Assembly (NCBI RefSeq): GCF_001895045.1
Contig: NZ_BDAM01000008.1
Span: 1 to 64,000, forward strand
Reading direction: 5' to 3'
DNA: 64,000 nucleotides
Source of the DNA: Rhodococcus coprophilus NBRC 100603
Lineage (GTDB): Bacteria; Actinomycetota; Actinomycetes; Mycobacteriales; Mycobacteriaceae
The position numbers and the translations under genes are program-made. Below are positions 60,468-64,000 of this stretch, one piece after another. The notes under the pieces are model-generated. The model searched no databases, was not told the DNA's origin, and saw only the letters and a list, made by a program, of their open reading frames with translations. Positions within the stretch are counted from its first letter, which is position 1. Each line of letters opens with the position of its first letter.

Positions 60468-62951
60468 TCACGGCGCCGCGTGCAGATCCTCCCGGGAAGC
60501 GAACACCCGGCGGCGCTCGCCGTGAATCCTGCCGGTGACCCACCAACTGACCTCGACGAGAACCATCCCGATCGCCCCGCAGGTGAAGGCGATGCCGGTG
60601 TAGGCGAGGTTCGAGGGGTCGAGCGCGAAGAACTCTCGGAGGAACGGCACGGAGAACAGCACCACGTACCCGAGTGCCGCTGCGACGATCAGCGCGATCT
60701 TCCACCACTGGTACGGCCGCGCCACCACCGCGAGTACCCACAGCGCGATCATGATCAGCGTGATGAGCGCCGAGGTTCCGGCCTGCACCTTCTCCACTTC
60801 GGTCTGGTCCGGACCGGCGTAGACGAGGAGGTAGCAGACGAACGTCGCGACTCCGACGATCACACCCGACGGGATGGCCAGCCGCATCACCCGGGGAACG
60901 AATCCCGGCCGGGCGCGCTCGTTGTTCGGGGCGAGCGAGAGCAGGAACGCCGGAATGCCGATGGTGAACCACGCCGCGATCGTGACGTGTCTGGGCAGGA
61001 ACGGGTACGGCAGCGGATCGAAGCCGAACACCGTCGCCAGCACGCCCGAGATGCCGATGAAGAAGGCGAGCAGCACCGAGTACACGGTCTTGGTGAGGAA
61101 CAGATTCGAGACCCGCTCGATATTGCCGATGACCCGGCGACCCTCACCCACCACGTAGGGCAGCGTCGCGAACTTGTTGTCGAGCAGGACGATCTGCGCG
61201 ACCGACCGTGCCGCCGGGCTACCCGAGCCCATCGCGACTCCGATGTCCGCGTCCTTGAGCGCTAGGACGTCGTTGACCCCGTCGCCCGTCATCGCGACCG
61301 TGTGGCCGCGGGACTGCAACGCACCGACCATCGCCCGTTTCTGGTCGGGCCGCACGCGCCCGAACGTCGTCGACGCTTCTGCGATGTCGGCGAGTTGCTC
61401 GCGATCGTCGGGCAGTGTGCGCGCGTCGATCGGGCTGTCGCCCTGCGGCAGACCGAGCGACGACGCGACCGCACCGACGGAGACTGCGTTGTCGCCGGAG
61501 ATGACCTTGACGTCGACGTGTTGTTCCGCGAAGAACTCGAGCGTGGCCTTCGCGTCGGTGCGCACCCGCTGTTCGAGGACAACCAGGGCGACGGGGGCGA
61601 CGGTCCCGGGTGCGAGCGCGTCGTCCACGGGACGGTCGCTGCGTGCGAGCAGCAGCACGCGCAGCCCCTGGGCTCCGAGTTCTTCGGCGCGGCGGGCGGT
61701 AGGTGTGTCCCGGTCGAGGAGCACGTCGCAGGCACCGAGCAGCCAGTTGCCGTGTGCCCCGTACGACTGCCCGCTCCACTTCTTGGCCGAGGAGAACGGT
61801 GCGACCGCGGTGGGTTCACCCCAGCCGGGATCGTCGGGCAATGCCTCCGACAGTGCGAGCACGCTCGCGTTCGGGCGCGGGTCGTTGCCGGCCAGAGCGG
61901 CCAGCGCGGTGCGAGCCGCTTCGAGCGTCGTACCGCCAGGACCGTCGACGAGTTCGACGTCGGCGAGCCGCATGCCGTTCTCGGTGAGGGTTCCGGTCTT
62001 GTCCGCACACACGATGTCGACCCGTGCGAGCCCCTCGATGGCGGGTAGCTCCTGCACGAGGCACTGGCGACGGCCCAGTCGCACCACGCCCACGGCGAAC
62101 GCGATGGACGTCATGAGGACCAGACCTTCGGGGACCATCGGCACCAGCGCGGCGACCATGCCGCTGAGCGACGGGCCGAGCGCCTCGCCGCTGGAGAACA
62201 ACTGGTTGTAGATGATGAGCAGACCCGCGGGGATCATCAGGTAGGTGATGAGCTTGAGGATCTTGTTGATGCCGGCGTTCAGCTCGGAGTGGACCAGCGT
62301 GAACTTGCTGGCTTCCTCCGCGAGCCGCGCCGCGTATGCGTCGCGCCCGACCTTCGTCGCGCGGTAGGCACCGGTACCCGACGACACGAAGCTGCCCGAC
62401 ATCACGGAGGTGCCGGGATCCTTGTGCACAGCTTCGGATTCGCCGGTGAGCAGTGATTCGTCGAGTTCGAGGCCGACGGACTCGACGACGGTGCCGTCGA
62501 CGACCAGCTGGTCGCCCGGACCGAGTTCGATGATGTCGTCGAGCACCACTTCGCGGGGCGCCAACTCGCCGCCGGCGCCGTTGCGTCGCACGACCGGTTT
62601 GGTCTGGCTGACGATCGCGAGTTTGTCGAGGGTCCGTTTGGCCCGGACCTCCTGGATGATGCCGATCGAACTGTTGGCCACGATGAGCAGACCGAACATG
62701 CCGTCGACGATCGAACCGGTCGCGAGCACGATCAGCAGCAGCACGCCCAGAATCGCGTTGATCCGGGTGAACACGTTCCCCCGGATGATGTCCTTGACCG
62801 AGCGGGAAGCACGGTCGGGTACGTCGTTGGTCTGCCCGCGGGCGACCCTCTCGGCCACCTGCTCGGTGGACAGCCCACGCTCGACAAATGCGGGGTCATG
62901 CGCGAGCGCATCACCGGTCTCGACCACCGCGGTGGGCTCTTCTCCTGCCAT
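60468..62951 (-). CDS. ctpE: CtpE-like P-type ATPase
   Basis: 827 aa P-ATPase resembling mycobacterial CtpE (calcium or other cation). Phosphorylation motif [12 protein letters not shown] with Asp317; actuator [19 protein letters not shown]4 region [11 protein letters not shown]; hinge [20 protein letters not shown]; six C-terminal helices. Start ATG chosen; TTG three codons earlier is also possible. Context supports the name: in M. tuberculosis ctpE is followed by Rv0909 and Rv0910, and here two Rv0909-like genes follow it. Confidence 0.9.
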   Translation of the reverse strand: MAGEEPTAVVETGDALAHDPAFVERGLSTEQVAERVARGQTNDVPDRASRSVKDIIRGNVFTRINAILGVLLLIVLATGSIVDGMFGLLIVANSSIGIIQEVRAKRTLDKLAIVSQTKPVVRRNGAGGELAPREVVLDDIIELGPGDQLVVDGTVVESVGLELDESLLTGESEAVHKDPGTSVMSGSFVSSGTGAYRATKVGRDAYAARLAEEASKFTLVHSELNAGINKILKLITYLMIPAGLLIIYNQLFSSGEALGPSLSGMVAALVPMVPEGLVLMTSIAFAVGVVRLGRRQCLVQELPAIEGLARVDIVCADKTGTLTENGMRLADVELVDGPGGTTLEAARTALAALAGNDPRPNASVLALSEALPDDPGWGEPTAVAPFSSAKKWSGQSYGAHGNWLLGACDVLLDRDTPTARRAEELGAQGLRVLLLARSDRPVDDALAPGTVAPVALVVLEQRVRTDAKATLEFFAEQHVDVKVISGDNAVSVGAVASSLGLPQGDSPIDARTLPDDREQLADIAEASTTFGRVRPDQKRAMVGALQSRGHTVAMTGDGVNDVLALKDADIGVAMGSGSPAARSVAQIVLLDNKFATLPYVVGEGRRVIGNIERVSNLFLTKTVYSVLLAFFIGISGVLATVFGFDPLPYPFLPRHVTIAAWFTIGIPAFLLSLAPNNERARPGFVPRVMRLAIPSGVIVGVATFVCYLLVYAGPDQTEVEKVQAGTSALITLIMIALWVLAVVARPYQWWKIALIVAAALGYVVLFSVPFLREFFALDPSNLAYTGIAFTCGAIGMVLVEVSWWVTGRIHGERRRVFASREDLHAAP

Positions 62952-63002
62952 GATTGACAAGGGTATTCCACCCGGTCGCGGCCCTGTTCCCCTGGATGCA
63001 GG

Positions 63003-64000
63003 TCAGCCCAGTGGGATCCACCACGGTTCGCGAGGGACGGGGTGAAGCGCGTCGATGCGCTGCCCCGGCATCGGTACCGCGGTCGCGACGCGAGACTCCT
63101 GAGCGGCCGGGACCAGCCGCGCGATCGGCTCGGACCACGAGTGCAGTGCGAGGTTGAACGTCCCCCAGTGGACCGGGACCAGCAGACTGTCGCGGCGGTC
63201 GGTGCCGCCGAGGTCGAGGTGCGTCCGTACGGCCTGCTCCGGGTCCATATGGACGTCCGGCCAGCGCCGGTCGTAGGCGCCGACGGGCAGCAGTGTCAGA
63301 TCGAACGGTCCGTACTTGTCGCCGAGGTCGGCGAAGCGCGGGGTGTAACCGGTGTCGCCGCCGAAGAAGACTCGGCGCGTCGGCCCGGCGATGACCCACG
63401 ACGACCACAGCGTGATGTCGCGCTGCAGGCCGCGCCCGGAGAAGTGCCGGGCTTCGGTGCACGTGATGCGCAACCCCTCGACCTCCACGTGCTGATCCCA
63501 GTCGAGTTCGACGATCCGGTTCTCGGCGACCTTCCACCGTCTCAGGTGGGCGCCGATGCCGAGCGGCACGACGAACCGGACATCGGGCTGGAGTGCGGCG
63601 AGGGCTTCGACGGTGTCCCGGTCGAGATGGTCGTAATGGTCGTGCGAGATGAGGACCGCATCGGCGGCGGGCAACGCCTGCAGTTCGATCGGTACCGGGT
63701 GCATCCGCTTCGGCCCGACGGTCGGCGACGGCGACACGCGTTCGCTCCAGACCGGGTCACAGAGCACGCGGTAGCCGTCGATTTCGACGAGTGCGCTCGA
63801 ATGCCCGAACCAGGTCACGGCGAGCTCTGCTGCGTCGACCGGGGCCAGCGCCGGAGCGAGAGGGACCTCGCTACGGGGCGTTCCGCGGGAACCGCGGGTC
63901 AGCATGTCCTTCAGCAGCCCCCCGCCGTCCTCGGGACCGAGTACTGACGCGGGGTCGAGGTTGTGGAACCGGCCGTCGCGGTAGTTGGGCGATCCCGCGG
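63003..64000 (-). CDS. Metallo-beta-lactamase-fold hydrolase (5' end outside window)
   Basis: At least 332 residues, still open at the right edge (begins AGSPNYRDGRFHNLDPAS). MBL motifs: VTWFGHSSALVEIDGYRVLC, VLISHDHYDHLDRDTVEALA (HxHxDH), a later EARHFSGRG, FFGGDTGY and PVHWGTFNLALHSW. The order and the N-terminal YRDGRFHN match NAPE-PLD/UlaG-like zinc hydrolases acting on phospholipids or lactones. It precedes ctpE by about 50 bases on the same strand. Confidence 0.9.
   Translation of the reverse strand, partial: AGSPNYRDGRFHNLDPASVLGPEDGGGLLKDMLTRGSRGTPRSEVPLAPALAPVDAAELAVTWFGHSSALVEIDGYRVLCDPVWSERVSPSPTVGPKRMHPVPIELQALPAADAVLISHDHYDHLDRDTVEALAALQPDVRFVVPLGIGAHLRRWKVAENRIVELDWDQHVEVEGLRITCTEARHFSGRGLQRDITLWSSWVIAGPTRRVFFGGDTGYTPRFADLGDKYGPFDLTLLPVGAYDRRWPDVHMDPEQAVRTHLDLGGTDRRDSLLVPVHWGTFNLALHSWSEPIARLVPAAQESRVATAVPMPGQRIDALHPVPREPWWIPLG

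Noticed and set aside
1-64000. CRISPR arrays, insertion sequences, prophage genes and rRNA
   Set aside because: No regularly spaced direct repeats, transposase-like proteins, terminal inverted repeats, phage structural genes or rRNA segments were recognised anywhere in the window.

Overview
This is a high-GC actinobacterial chromosome segment. Rhodococcus or a close mycolate relative is the best fit. The evidence is the dense C/G-ending codons, GTG starts and ATGA/GTGA gene overlaps, an F420-type luciferase-like oxidoreductase, a mycofactocin-coupled dehydrogenase, a DosR/DevR-type regulator, a mycobacterial-type LigD, and the ctpE/Rv0909-like neighbourhood. I see no phage, insertion sequence, CRISPR or rRNA. 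One tRNA-Arg(CCT) is present.

Layout. 0-10 kb: the 3' end of pgi (with strikingly C-poor codons), an ApbE-like protein, a TetR / AidB-like acyl-CoA dehydrogenase pair divergent from an acyltransferase-fold protein, a broken YafY-like regulator, a type-B carboxylesterase, a cupin, folA-thyA, an Fpg/Nei glycosylase and a TetR/RidA pair. 10.6-20 kb: a hypoxia and nitric-oxide stress island. It holds a hydrolase, a DosS-like GAF/GAF histidine kinase, a DosR regulator, an Acg-type nitroreductase, a small unknown protein, two tandem-domain universal stress proteins flanking an F420 oxidoreductase, and an nsrR-hmp operon. Two DosR-box-like sites and one NsrR-like operator can be read directly. 20-34 kb: an Erm-type 23S rRNA methyltransferase with a structured leader, an MgtA-type P-ATPase, an ArsB-like permease, a membrane esterase overlapping an MprF-like lipid aminoacyltransferase, a membrane M28 peptidase, a GCS2 ligase and an M23 peptidase.

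34-50 kb: tRNA-Arg, a ferredoxin-P450-SDR oxidation cassette with its divergent TetR and two palindromic operators, a ThDP-dependent oxidase, a YnfA protein, an unusual signalling set (response regulator, kinase, kinase-like protein without ATPase motifs, HTH-only protein), LigD, a second P450 divergent from a TetR, and a lone molybdopterin oxidoreductase. 50-64 kb: an aldo-keto reductase, an orphan Rv0910-like SRPBCC toxin homologue, a one-strand run of LytS/LytT two-component system plus two sodium:solute symporters and their small membrane partners, a CPA1 antiporter, two Rv0909-like antitoxin paralogues beside ctpE, and an edge-truncated metallo-beta-lactamase-fold hydrolase.

The parts most worth following are the DosR/NsrR island, the four-gene signalling set with a free HTH protein, the overlapping lipid aminoacylation/hydrolysis pair, and the physically split Rv0909/Rv0910-type toxin-antitoxin set. 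All function calls come from reading motifs. No database search was run.
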